64,000 nucleotides of DNA, from assembly GCA_028871475.1 (NCBI GenBank), contig JAGWMZ010000002.1:203780-267779 (forward strand), written 5' to 3'. The translations under genes were made by a program, and so were the position numbers. The stretch's first letter is position 1. Each line of letters opens with the position of its first letter. The notes under the pieces are model-generated. The model made no database searches. It was not told the DNA's origin and worked only from the letters and a program-made list of their open reading frames with translations. This DNA is from Sphingomonadales bacterium. Its GTDB lineage: Bacteria > Pseudomonadota > Alphaproteobacteria > Sphingomonadales > Sphingomonadaceae. Below, piece by piece: positions 11,639-21,514 of this stretch.

Positions 11639-13047
11639 AGCCCCTTCATCTCCATCCCGACCGCCTGTTTCCGGCCGAGACGCGCACGCGCGACATCGCC
11701 CGCGCGCTTTACGCCACGGTGGCGGATCTGCCCATCATAAGCCCGCATGGCCACACCGACCCGCGCTGGTTTGCCTATGACGAGCCTTTCGCGAACCCGT
11801 CCGACCTGCTGATCGTGCCTGATCATTACGTGTTCCGGATGTTGATGAGCCAGGGCGTCAAGCTGGAGGAACTGGGCATTCCCACCGTGGACGGCAGCCC
11901 GACCGAAACCGACTCGCGCGCCATCTGGCGCCTCTTCGCCGCGAACTACCATCTCTTCGCCGGCACGCCTTCGCGCCAGTGGCTGGATTGGGTCTTTGCC
12001 GAGGTCTTCGCCATCGATGTGCGGCTGGAGAGTGCCAGTGCCGAGCTGTATTACGACACGATCGACGCCGCGCTGAAGACGCCCGAATTCCGCCCACGCG
12101 CCCTGTTCGAGCGGTTCAACATCGAGGCCATCGCCACCACCGAAGGGCCGCTCGACAGGCTGGAGCACCACAAGGCGATCCGCGAGAGCGGCTGGGGCGG
12201 CAAGGTCGTCACCGCCTATCGCCCCGATCCGGTGATGGACCCGGAGAGCGCCGGTTTCATCGAGAAGGTTAAGGCCTTCTGCGCCATGACGGGCGAGGAT
12301 GCGGGCAGCTTTGCCGGCTATCTGCGCGCGCATGAAAAGCGCCGCGCCGATTTTCGCGCGGCCGGCGCCACCAGCACCGACCACGGCCACCCCACCGCCT
12401 TCACCGTCCATTTGAGCGCGCCCGAGATCGAGGCGCTCTACGCCAGGGTTATGGCCGGGCCCGTTTCGGCACAGGATGCCGAGTTGTTCCGCGGGCATAT
12501 GCTGGTGGAAATGGCGCGCATGTCGATCGAGGATGGCATGGTGATGCAGCTTCACCCGGGCGTCTGGCGCAGCCACAATGATTCCGTTCTGGCTCGTTTC
12601 GGCCGCGACAAGGGTGGCGACATTCCCATGCCGGGTGAGTTCGTGCAGGCGCTCAAGCCCCTGCTCGACCTCTATGGCAATGATCCGCGCCTGACGCTCA
12701 TCCTCTTCACGCTGGATGAGGACGTCTACAGCCGCGAACTCGCCCCGCTGGCGGGGCACTATCCCGCGCTGAGGCTGGGCCCGCCATGGTGGTTCCATGA
12801 CAGCCCCGAGGGGATGCGCCGCTTCCGCGAACGCACGACGGAAACCGCCGGTTTCTACAACACCGTGGGCTTCAATGATGACACGCGCGCCTTCCTGTCG
12901 ATCCCGGCGCGCCATGACGTGGCCCGCCGCATGGATTGCGGCTGGCTGGCACAACTGGTTGTCGAACATCGGCTGGAACAGGATGAGGCCTTCGATCTGG
13001 CGCGCGCTCTCGCCTATGATCTGGCCAAGCAGGCCTACAAACTGTGA
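11635..13047 (+). CDS. uxaC: Glucuronate isomerase
   Basis: LPIISPHGHTDPRWF, GVWRSHN, GGDIPMPGEFVQALKPLLDLYGNDPRLTLILFTLDE, LGPPWWFHDSPEGMRRFRE motifs. Confidence 0.95.
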   Translation: MKPLHLHPDRLFPAETRTRDIARALYATVADLPIISPHGHTDPRWFAYDEPFANPSDLLIVPDHYVFRMLMSQGVKLEELGIPTVDGSPTETDSRAIWRLFAANYHLFAGTPSRQWLDWVFAEVFAIDVRLESASAELYYDTIDAALKTPEFRPRALFERFNIEAIATTEGPLDRLEHHKAIRESGWGGKVVTAYRPDPVMDPESAGFIEKVKAFCAMTGEDAGSFAGYLRAHEKRRADFRAAGATSTDHGHPTAFTVHLSAPEIEALYARVMAGPVSAQDAELFRGHMLVEMARMSIEDGMVMQLHPGVWRSHNDSVLARFGRDKGGDIPMPGEFVQALKPLLDLYGNDPRLTLILFTLDEDVYSRELAPLAGHYPALRLGPPWWFHDSPEGMRRFRERTTETAGFYNTVGFNDDTRAFLSIPARHDVARRMDCGWLAQLVVEHRLEQDEAFDLARALAYDLAKQAYKL

Positions 13048-14519
13048 TGCGCCTGAGCGAAGCGGAGCTGACGCAATTGCCGGGCGACGTCACCCGCCCG
13101 GGCTATGACCGCGCACAGGTGACGGTGGGCGTTGTCCATCTGGGCATTGGTGCGTTCCACCGCGCACATCAGGCGGCGATGTTCGATGATGTGCTGGCTG
13201 CGGGTGATCTGCGCTGGGGCATTGTGGCGGCATCGCTGCGCTCGCCCACGGTGCGTGAGCAGATGGCGCCGCAGGACGGGCTCTACACCATGCTGGTGCG
13301 CGATGGCGCGCAGCAGAGCGCGCGCATCATCGGTGCGGTGCAAAAGGTGCTGATCGCGCCCGAGACGACCGGTGAATTGCTGGCGGTGATGGCCTCGCCC
13401 GACACGCATATCGTCACGCTGACCATCACCGAGAAGGGCTACAAGCTCGATCCGGCGACCGGCGCGCTGATCGAGGGTGATCCGCAGCTGGCCGCTGACC
13501 TTGCCTCGCTGGACAAGCCGCAAACGGCGCTGGGCTATATCGTCAAGGCGCTGTCCATGCGCCGCGTGGCGGGGCTGGAGCCCTTTACCGCCATTTCCTG
13601 CGACAATCTGCCGCACAACGGCTCGCGGCTTTATGCCGGCGTGCTGGAACTGGCGACGCGGCATGACCCATCGCTGGCGGCGTGGATTGCGGCCAAGGGT
13701 GCTTTCCCCGAAACCATGGTGGACCGCATCGTGCCTGCCACCACGCCGCAGGACATTGCCGATCTGGCGCAGCGTCTTGGCGTGGAAGACCGCGCCATGG
13801 TCAAGACCGAGCCCTTCACGCAATGGGTGATCGAGGACCGTTTCTGCGGACCCCGGCCTGCCTTTGGCGCTGGCGTGCAACTGACCGGGGCTGTCGCCCC
13901 ATGGGAGGAGGCCAAGCTGCGCCTGCTCAATGGCGCCCATAGCGGGATCGCCTATCTGGGCGGTCTGGCGGGGCTGGCCCATGTGCATGAGGTGCTGGAA
14001 AAGGCCGAGGCGCGCGGTTTTGTCGAGCAATTATGGGATGAGGCGCAGGCAACGCTCTCGCCTCCGCCCGAGCTGGATATTGCCGCCTATCGCAAGGCGC
14101 TGATGGGTCGTTTCGACAATCCCGCCCTGATGCACCGCACGCATCAGATCGCCATGGACGGATCGCAGAAGCTGCCGCAGCGGCTGCTGGCGACCATCGC
14201 CGCACGCTTGCAGGCAGGGCAGGGGATCGCGGCGCTCTCGCTGGCTGTCGCGGGCTGGATCCGCTGGCAGGCCGGTGTCGATGATCTGGGGCAGGGCTTC
14301 ACCGTGGATGATCCGCTGGCAGGGGCAATCGGCGCGGCACTGGCCGATGCGCCCGATGCCGCCGCGCGGATCGAGGCCGTGCTGGGTATCGAGGCGGTGG
14401 TGCCCGCCGCGCTGCGAGGGGATGCGGTGCTGCGCAAGGCGCTGACCCATTGGCTGACCGTTCTGGAAACGAAGGGCGCACTGGCCGCGCTGGCCCTTTG
14501 CAAGGATGTTGCATGGTGA
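13047..14519 (+). CDS. uxuB: Mannitol dehydrogenase family protein, probable fructuronate reductase
   Basis: VGVVHLGIGAFHRAHQAAMFDDVL; DNLPHNGSRLYAGVLELA; operon with uxaC and manD. Confidence 0.88.
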   Translation: MRLSEAELTQLPGDVTRPGYDRAQVTVGVVHLGIGAFHRAHQAAMFDDVLAAGDLRWGIVAASLRSPTVREQMAPQDGLYTMLVRDGAQQSARIIGAVQKVLIAPETTGELLAVMASPDTHIVTLTITEKGYKLDPATGALIEGDPQLAADLASLDKPQTALGYIVKALSMRRVAGLEPFTAISCDNLPHNGSRLYAGVLELATRHDPSLAAWIAAKGAFPETMVDRIVPATTPQDIADLAQRLGVEDRAMVKTEPFTQWVIEDRFCGPRPAFGAGVQLTGAVAPWEEAKLRLLNGAHSGIAYLGGLAGLAHVHEVLEKAEARGFVEQLWDEAQATLSPPPELDIAAYRKALMGRFDNPALMHRTHQIAMDGSQKLPQRLLATIAARLQAGQGIAALSLAVAGWIRWQAGVDDLGQGFTVDDPLAGAIGAALADAPDAAARIEAVLGIEAVVPAALRGDAVLRKALTHWLTVLETKGALAALALCKDVAW

Positions 14520-16159
14520 AGACGCTGCTGTCGCTTGCCGGCCTGTCCCTCTCCGCCCTGCTGCTGGCGGCCACACCGGCACTGGCCGATGCGCCCAGGC
14601 TGGTGCGCCACGGCACGGCTACGCAGCTTGAGGTGCAGGGCAAGCCCATGCTGCTGCTGGCGGGCGAACTGGGCAACAGCAGCGCCTCCAGCGAGGCCTA
14701 TATGGCGCCGCATTGGAAGCGCCTGCGCGACATGCATCTCAACACGGTGCTGGCCCCGGTCTCGTGGGAACTGATCGAGCCGAAGGAGGGCCAGTATGAC
14801 TGGTCCTCGGTCGATATGCTGATCCAAAAGGCGCGGGCCAACAATCTCAATCTGGTCTTCCTGTGGTTCGGCGCGTGGAAGAACTCGATGTCGACCTATG
14901 TGCCGGGCTGGGTGAAGCGGGATGAGGCGCGTTTCCCGCGCGCGCAATTGCCCAATGGGCAGGGGGTGGAGATCCTCTCGCCACTGGCTCCTGCCACGCT
15001 GGCGGCGGACGAAAAGGTGTTTGCCGCCCTGCTCGCCCATATCAAGGCGGTGGATGACAAGCAGAACACCGTGCTGATGGTGCAGGTGGAAAACGAGATC
15101 GGCATGCTGCCGGTGGCGCGCGACTACAGCCCGGCGGCCAACAAGGCCTATGCCGGGCCGGTGCCGCAGGAACTGATGGCGCGGCTGACCCAGCATCACG
15201 ACACGCTGGTGCCCGGCCTGCGCCGTCTGTGGGAAGAGCATGGCGCCAAGACCAGCGGCACCTGGGCCGAGGTCTTCGGCCCAGGCAGCGCCGGCGAGGA
15301 AGTGTTCACCGCCTGGAGTTATGCCCGTTTCGTCGACGGGCTGACCCGCGCGGGCAAGGCGGCCTACGATCTGCCGATGTATGTGAATGTGGCGCTCAAC
15401 CGCCCCGGCCGCGCGCCGGGCGAATATCCCAGCGGCGGGCCCTTGCCGCATCTGATCGACGTTTGGAAAGCCGGGGCGCCGAGCCTCGATTTCCTGTCGC
15501 CCGACATCTATTTTCCCAATTTCGTCGACATCGTGAACATCTACAAGCGGCCCGACAATCCGCTGTTCATTCCCGAGGCGAACAATGCCGACCATCCGCA
15601 GGTGCCCGGCAATGCCTTTTACGCCATCGGCAAGCTGGATGCGATCGGCTTTGGCCCCTTCTCGATCGAATCGATTGACGAAAAGCCGGGGGCCTTCGCC
15701 AGGGCCTATGACGTGCTCGAACAGATCACGCCGCAGATTCTGGCCGCGCAGGGAACCGGGCGCATGTCGGCCTTCCGCCCGCGCTCGCTCTATGACGGCA
15801 CGCTGATCTATGAGCCGGTGACCGAGCGGATCGGCAATTATCTCTTCACGGTAAGCTTTGCCGATATCATGAAGCCGCAGGCGAATGCCGCGACCGGCAA
15901 TGCCGGGGCGATCATCATCCAGACTGGCGCCGATGATTATCTGATTGCCGGTCAGGGTGTTACCGTCACCTTCAAGCCGGTTGGACCCGGGCCGGAGCAG
16001 GCAGGGATCGGTAGCGATTGGGAAGGGCGCTTTGACGCTTCGGGCCGGTGGATCGCCGGTCGGCTGCTCAATGGCGACCAGACTCACCAGGGGCGGCATG
16101 TACGGCTTGAGCCGGGCGAGTTCCAGATTCAGCGCGTCAATTTGTACCGCTACCAATAG
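14513..16159 (+). CDS. GH35-like beta-galactosidase with DUF5597-type C-terminus, secreted
   Basis: Signal peptide; HLNTVLAPVSWELIEPKEGQYDWSSVD; VQVENEIGM acid/base region; start overlaps uxuB end. Confidence 0.85.
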   Translation: MVKTLLSLAGLSLSALLLAATPALADAPRLVRHGTATQLEVQGKPMLLLAGELGNSSASSEAYMAPHWKRLRDMHLNTVLAPVSWELIEPKEGQYDWSSVDMLIQKARANNLNLVFLWFGAWKNSMSTYVPGWVKRDEARFPRAQLPNGQGVEILSPLAPATLAADEKVFAALLAHIKAVDDKQNTVLMVQVENEIGMLPVARDYSPAANKAYAGPVPQELMARLTQHHDTLVPGLRRLWEEHGAKTSGTWAEVFGPGSAGEEVFTAWSYARFVDGLTRAGKAAYDLPMYVNVALNRPGRAPGEYPSGGPLPHLIDVWKAGAPSLDFLSPDIYFPNFVDIVNIYKRPDNPLFIPEANNADHPQVPGNAFYAIGKLDAIGFGPFSIESIDEKPGAFARAYDVLEQITPQILAAQGTGRMSAFRPRSLYDGTLIYEPVTERIGNYLFTVSFADIMKPQANAATGNAGAIIIQTGADDYLIAGQGVTVTFKPVGPGPEQAGIGSDWEGRFDASGRWIAGRLLNGDQTHQGRHVRLEPGEFQIQRVNLYRYQ

Positions 16160-16208
16160 ATACAAATCTGTGGTTGACAGGGGCTTATGGGAGATTATTG
16201 ATCGCTTC

Positions 16209-16222
16209 TGATAGCGCTATCA
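16209..16222. promoter_or_regulatory. Candidate LacI-family operator, perfect palindrome TGATAGCGCTATCA
   Basis: 14 bp perfect palindrome in the 530 bp gap upstream of the TonB receptor. Confidence 0.7.
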
Positions 16223-16613
16223 AAACGATGTGAAACAACATCAACGGTGGCGTGACAGAGAGGATTGCGTCGATGAAGGTCAGCACAGACATGTCTGTTC
16301 GATCCCCATCGCGGAGCCTCTGCTCCTGCGTGGTGGGATCTGCCGCGCGCATGGGCCGAGCCTGGTTCGTCCGGGCTCCTCAATGCGCCGTTGCTTTTGC
16401 CATGCTGGAAAATGACTGCAGTATAAGTGACGTAGGTATAGCTGCCTGGTCATGAGGGTGGCAGCGATGTCCTCAAGCGTGGCTTATGCGACATAGGGCG
16501 GCGTGGTGCCGTCAAGTGGGATGCCGGGCCGGCGCGCAAGGGCCTGCGTGGTTGGTGAATGTCGGCAAGGCTGGTGGTCTTGGGCCGTAGGAACGTGTTT
16601 TTTTAACCAAAAA

Positions 16614-16627
16614 TGATAGCGCTAACG
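16614..16627. promoter_or_regulatory. Candidate LacI-family operator TGATAGCGCTAACG
   Basis: 12/14 match to the palindrome at 16209, about 65-75 bp upstream of the TonB receptor start. Confidence 0.6.
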
Positions 16628-16689
16628 TCAAAAATGGCCTGCCTCGATGCGAAGGCGCTGTCAGGCATGTTTGGGAATAGGGTGTGCAC

Positions 16690-19600
16690 ATGAATTACCG
16701 CAAGATGACCGTGATGATGGGGCTGGCTACGGGCGTTTCCAGCTTCGGATTGCTCGCTACGCCGGCCATGGCGCAACAGGCGCCCGCAACTGCAACCGCA
16801 CCGGCCGCGCCTGCCGCTTCGGACCAGGCGCAGGCCAGTGAAATCGTTGTGACCGGCTATCGCGCCAGCCTGCAGCGCTCGGCAGAGATCAAGAAGAACA
16901 ACGTCGGCCTGACCGAAACCATTCTGGCCGAAGACATCGGCAAGTTCCCCGATTCGAACATCGCTGAATCGCTGAACCGCGTGCCGGGCGTGACCATCAC
17001 CCGCGACAACGACGGCGAAGGCGTCAACGCGGCCATTCGCGGTCTGGGTTCGGCCTTCACGCAGGTCACGCTCAATGGTGCGGCGATCATGGTCGGTTCG
17101 ACCGGCACCGCCGATGGTTCGGGCACCGGTCGTCAGGTCGACCTCAACTATTTCCCCACCGAACTCTTCACCTCGATCACCGTCGAGAAGAGCTCGCGCG
17201 CCGACATCCTCGAAGGCGGTGCCGCCGGGTCGATCGACCTGCGCACGGCCCATCCCTTCGACCGCCCCGGCACGCATTACTCACTGTCGATGGACGGCAT
17301 CTACAACACCAACGCTGGCAAGCCCGGTTACAAGGGCGCCGCCGTTTTCAGCACCACCAAGGGTGAATTCGGCGTCCTCGTCGGCGTGTCGGGCATCAGC
17401 AACCAGGTCAATTCCGACGGTTTTGAATCGATTGGCTGGACCGAGCCCAACCTTTCCGCCGCGCAGAACACCACCTCGTCGCGCAACAACATCAACGGCA
17501 CCGGCAGCAACGGCAGCACCTGGTCCATCCCCGGCACGGTTCCGGCGGGCGCAGGCAATGGTCTGACCACGGGCAGCACGCTGAACCAGGCGGCCTTGCT
17601 GGCGCTCAACCCGGGCCTGTCGATCACGCAGCTGAACCAGGCGCTGATCCCACGCCTTGGCCGCGTGTTCAACGAATACGGTTCGCGCAAGCGCATCACC
17701 GGCGTCGTCTCGCTGGAATACAAGGGTGATGACAACGGTCTGCACCTCTATCTGGACAGCATGCTGACCAAGGCGCGCAACCAGGAACAGCGCATTGACA
17801 TGGACTGGATCGTCCGTAACGGCAGCGCCATTCCCATCGGTCTGCAGGTTGACCCCAATGGCGTTGTAACCTCGGGCACCTTCGCCAATGCGCAGTCGTT
17901 CCTGGAATATCGTCCCTATGACGAAAAGCTGACCTATTACGGCTTCAACCCGGGCGGCGAATATCAGGCCACCGACCACCTGAAGCTGGAGTTGAAGGCC
18001 GACCTGACGCACAGCAGCTTCTATCGCCAGTCGCCTTCGGTGCTGGTGGCAACGGCGCTGGGCAGTGGCGATACCGTCAACTATACCAACAACAATGGCA
18101 ACATCGGCATTGCCTCGAGCACGGATCTCGACAATCCGGCCAACTTCTTCTGGAACAGCCAGTCGCGCGTCAACATTCAGGACGAACGCCGCCAGACCAC
18201 CACGAAGGGCATCCGCGGCAGCATCAAGTGGGATCACGACGATCTGGTGCTGCGCGTGGGCGCTGCCTATGACAACAACTACCGCAACATCGTTGCCTAC
18301 GACAACAGCGCGCTGTGGCAGAACGCAGTGTGCGGCAACAACCCCAATGTTGCCCTGCTGGCGCCCAACACGTCGCCGGCCTGCAACGGGGCGAATGCGC
18401 CTGGCTCGGCGGCTGCCAACTATCCGGGTTACGGCACGGGTTACACCGCCGGCGCCACCACGCCGATCGCCTATCAGGGTTCGCTGATCCCGCAGTCGGC
18501 TCTGGCCAGCTATCTGATCCCGGGTCCCAAGGGCTTTGTCACGGTCAACTGGCCGGCCTTTGCCGCGGCGTCGAACTACAACCAGTTCAACAACTCGGCT
18601 CCCTTCTCGACCTCGTCGAACACGGGCGCCAACTCGGGTCAGTTCCAGGAAAAGAACTTCGGCGCCTATGTCGAAGCTGACGACAAGTTCGAGTTCGGCG
18701 ACAACACGCTGCGCCTCAACGGTGGTGTGCGCTTCATCCACACCAACCAGCGCATCGGCGGTTATGTGGCCAATGGCACCGTCGCCCAGCAGAACGCGAA
18801 CCTGCAGAACGGTGGCTATTATCCCACCGTTGGTTTTGCGGCCTATAATTTCATCAACACCTACAATTCCTACAGCTATGCCCTGCCGGCCTTCACGGCG
18901 GATCTGAACGTGGGCCGCCATGCGGTGTTCCGTGCCAGCTGGTCGAAGACGCTGACCCGTCCCGATCCCAATGCCATGCTGCCGGGCGTCAACTTCTCCG
19001 ATCCGTCGGCCTATCAGGTCACGCTGGGCAACCCCGCCCTGGCGCCTTACCTGTCGAAGAACCTCGACCTTGGCTTTGAATATTACACGGGCAAGGAAGG
19101 CTACATCGCCATTGCGGCCTATCGCAAGTCGATCACCGGTTTCACCCAGTCGCAGAACATCAGCGGCACCTTCGGCCAGCTGGCGCAGTACGGTATCAAC
19201 ATCAACACCGTGACCCAGCAGCAGGCCCTTGTGATCAACTCGCAGGGCGGCAACAACTCGCCGATCTCGATCAGCGAGCAGGTCAATGCCGGCAATCTGG
19301 TGATCAATGGCGGCGAATTCACGATCGTTCAGCCGCTCGACTTCCTGCTTGCCTCGCATGGCATCAAGGGTCTGGGCGTGATCGCGAACCTGACGGTGAT
19401 CGACCAGTCGAGCCAGAGCGGCGTTTATGCCACCGGCGTGCCCCACACCAGCTACAATCTGACGCTGTATTACGATCACAAGGGCGTTTCGGCCCGCGTG
19501 CTCTACAACTACACGGGTGGTTCGCTGGCGGCGCAGGGCCCGCAGAACGGTCTGAACGGTTTTGGCATCTACAGCGATCCGCACAAGGAACTGGACTTTT

Positions 19601-19779
19601 CGTCCAACTTTGATCTGGAGAAGATCTTCGGTGGCAGCAGCTATCTGCCCACGATCTCCCTCAACATCACCAATCTGACGAAGAGCCACATCCGTACCTA
19701 TCTGCAGTACAAGAATGCCACCTACTCGGACTACAACCCGGGTACGACGTTCAGCCTTGGCCTGCGCGAGAAGTTCTGA
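16690..19779 (+). CDS. TonB-dependent receptor
   Basis: Signal peptide; SEIVVTGYRASLQRSAEIKKNN TonB box/plug, C-terminal ...FSLGLREKF; start 16684 (GTG) or 16690 (ATG). Confidence 0.93.
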   Translation: MNYRKMTVMMGLATGVSSFGLLATPAMAQQAPATATAPAAPAASDQAQASEIVVTGYRASLQRSAEIKKNNVGLTETILAEDIGKFPDSNIAESLNRVPGVTITRDNDGEGVNAAIRGLGSAFTQVTLNGAAIMVGSTGTADGSGTGRQVDLNYFPTELFTSITVEKSSRADILEGGAAGSIDLRTAHPFDRPGTHYSLSMDGIYNTNAGKPGYKGAAVFSTTKGEFGVLVGVSGISNQVNSDGFESIGWTEPNLSAAQNTTSSRNNINGTGSNGSTWSIPGTVPAGAGNGLTTGSTLNQAALLALNPGLSITQLNQALIPRLGRVFNEYGSRKRITGVVSLEYKGDDNGLHLYLDSMLTKARNQEQRIDMDWIVRNGSAIPIGLQVDPNGVVTSGTFANAQSFLEYRPYDEKLTYYGFNPGGEYQATDHLKLELKADLTHSSFYRQSPSVLVATALGSGDTVNYTNNNGNIGIASSTDLDNPANFFWNSQSRVNIQDERRQTTTKGIRGSIKWDHDDLVLRVGAAYDNNYRNIVAYDNSALWQNAVCGNNPNVALLAPNTSPACNGANAPGSAAANYPGYGTGYTAGATTPIAYQGSLIPQSALASYLIPGPKGFVTVNWPAFAAASNYNQFNNSAPFSTSSNTGANSGQFQEKNFGAYVEADDKFEFGDNTLRLNGGVRFIHTNQRIGGYVANGTVAQQNANLQNGGYYPTVGFAAYNFINTYNSYSYALPAFTADLNVGRHAVFRASWSKTLTRPDPNAMLPGVNFSDPSAYQVTLGNPALAPYLSKNLDLGFEYYTGKEGYIAIAAYRKSITGFTQSQNISGTFGQLAQYGININTVTQQQALVINSQGGNNSPISISEQVNAGNLVINGGEFTIVQPLDFLLASHGIKGLGVIANLTVIDQSSQSGVYATGVPHTSYNLTLYYDHKGVSARVLYNYTGGSLAAQGPQNGLNGFGIYSDPHKELDFSSNFDLEKIFGGSSYLPTISLNITNLTKSHIRTYLQYKNATYSDYNPGTTFSLGLREKF

Positions 19780-19903
19780 TGATCCAGCCGTCTCGGGAAG
19801 GGCAGGGCCATGCGCCTTGCCCGACCCGGTCGGCCTATGCTCCAGAAGGGCCAGGCGGTGGCTCTCCATCGTCTGGTATTTTGCGATAGTCCCGGGAAAG
19901 GTC

Positions 19904-21244
19904 GTGTTCGTGTCTCACAGCTTTGTCACCTCTTCGTCCTTGTGCAAACGCGAGCGGCGGGGGCGGCGGCTGTCATTCCCAAGCCTGCGCCTGTGCGTTG
20001 TTGGTCTGGCCGCTGCCGGGCTGATGGCGGGCGGCGGGGCCATGGCCCGGCCTGCTCCGGCCCCATCCAAACCGGTCTGGCAGGAAAGCTGGGCTTCCGC
20101 GCAGCAGATCCCCGAAGCTGCCAATGCGCTTGATCCGGCGCTGCTGAGTGATGCCAGCCTGCGCCAGATCGTCCATCTTTCCGCTGGTGGCGGCGCCTTG
20201 CGCCTGCGCCTGTCCAATGCTTTCGGCACCGCGCCCCTCACGCTGGATGCCGTGCATGTGGCGCGGGCTCTCTCTCCCGCAGGCGCCGCCACCGATCCGG
20301 CCAGCGACCATGCCGTCACCTTTGATGGCCAGTCGAGCGTGACCATTCCGGCCGGGGCGGATTATCTGTCCGATCCGATTCACTGGCGGGTTGCCCCCTT
20401 CAGCGATCTGGCGGTGAGCATGCATTTTGCCGCCGCGCCCCAGCAGCAGACCAGCCACCCCGGTTCGCGCGCGACCTCATGGCTGCTGCGCGGCCAGCAC
20501 AGCGCCGAGGCGGCCTGGACCGGCGCGCGCTCTTTCGATCACTGGTACAACCTGTCGGGCGTCGAGGTGCTGACACGCGCCGGGACGGGCGGCGTGGTGG
20601 CGCTGGGCGATTCGATCACCGATGGCCATGGCGCCACGACCAATGGCAATGACCGCTGGCCTGATGCGCTGGCGCGGCGCGGCGCGGCGCGGGGCCTGGC
20701 CGTGGTGAATGTGGGTATCGGCGGCAACCGGTTGCTGCACGACGGGCTGGGCCCCAATGCGCTGGCGCGTTTCGATCGCGATGTTCTGGCACAGAGCGGG
20801 GCCTGCACGGTCATCCTGCTCGAAGGGATCAATGATCTGGGCACGTTTGCGCGTGATCCGGCTGTGCGCGCCACGCTGACCGGCGAGGATCATCAGAAGT
20901 TCGTCTCGCAGATCATCGGCGCCTATCGCCAGATCATCGCGCGGGGCCATGCCCATGGGCTGCACATGGTGGGGGCGACGATCCTGCCCTTTGGCGGCAA
21001 TGACTATTATCACCCCGATGCCGCGCTGGAGGCGGATCGCGCGGCCATCAACGCATGGATTCGGGCCAAGGGGCATTTTGACGCGATGGTCGATTTCGAC
21101 GCTGTGACGCGCGATCCGCAGCATCCCGACCGCATGCGGCCGGCTTTCGATTCCGGCGATCACCTCCACCCTTCGCCGGCCGGTTACAAGGCCATGGCCG
21201 GCGCCATTTCGCTGACCGATCTGGCCCGTTGCAAGCCGCGTTGA
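19904..21244 (+). CDS. SGNH/GDSL hydrolase (secreted esterase)
   Basis: VALGDSITDGHG block I, VGIGGNRLL, LEGINDLG, SGDHLHPSPAGYKAMA block V; exact GTG/ATG start uncertain. Confidence 0.85.
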   Translation: MFVSHSFVTSSSLCKRERRGRRLSFPSLRLCVVGLAAAGLMAGGGAMARPAPAPSKPVWQESWASAQQIPEAANALDPALLSDASLRQIVHLSAGGGALRLRLSNAFGTAPLTLDAVHVARALSPAGAATDPASDHAVTFDGQSSVTIPAGADYLSDPIHWRVAPFSDLAVSMHFAAAPQQQTSHPGSRATSWLLRGQHSAEAAWTGARSFDHWYNLSGVEVLTRAGTGGVVALGDSITDGHGATTNGNDRWPDALARRGAARGLAVVNVGIGGNRLLHDGLGPNALARFDRDVLAQSGACTVILLEGINDLGTFARDPAVRATLTGEDHQKFVSQIIGAYRQIIARGHAHGLHMVGATILPFGGNDYYHPDAALEADRAAINAWIRAKGHFDAMVDFDAVTRDPQHPDRMRPAFDSGDHLHPSPAGYKAMAGAISLTDLARCKPR

Positions 21245-21514
21245 GCGCGATCATGCGGGCAGATTGGGTGGATGGTGCCGATCCTCGGATCGGCAGCTCC
21301 TTTTGGGATTTTGCCACTTTGACCGTAAAAAGCCCGTAGAATCGCTTGATGACACCGGTTTCCTAATCTATGCCAAGCCTCAGCAAGGCACTTTGGGAGA
21401 GGTCGCTTCATGCATGCAGAACGGCAAGGGGCGGATTCCGCCTCATTGATACATGCGTCCATCGCCAAGGTGCCGTCGGGTGCGGTGAGAGCGACAGGGC
21501 GACCAGCCATCGCC

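Noticed and set aside
16230-16455. Short overlapping ORFs in the gap before the TonB receptor
   Set aside because: Multiple frames, no coding signature; the region is better explained as regulatory DNA
17281-19869. 862-aa minus-strand ORF
   Set aside because: Antisense to the TonB receptor; no domain signature
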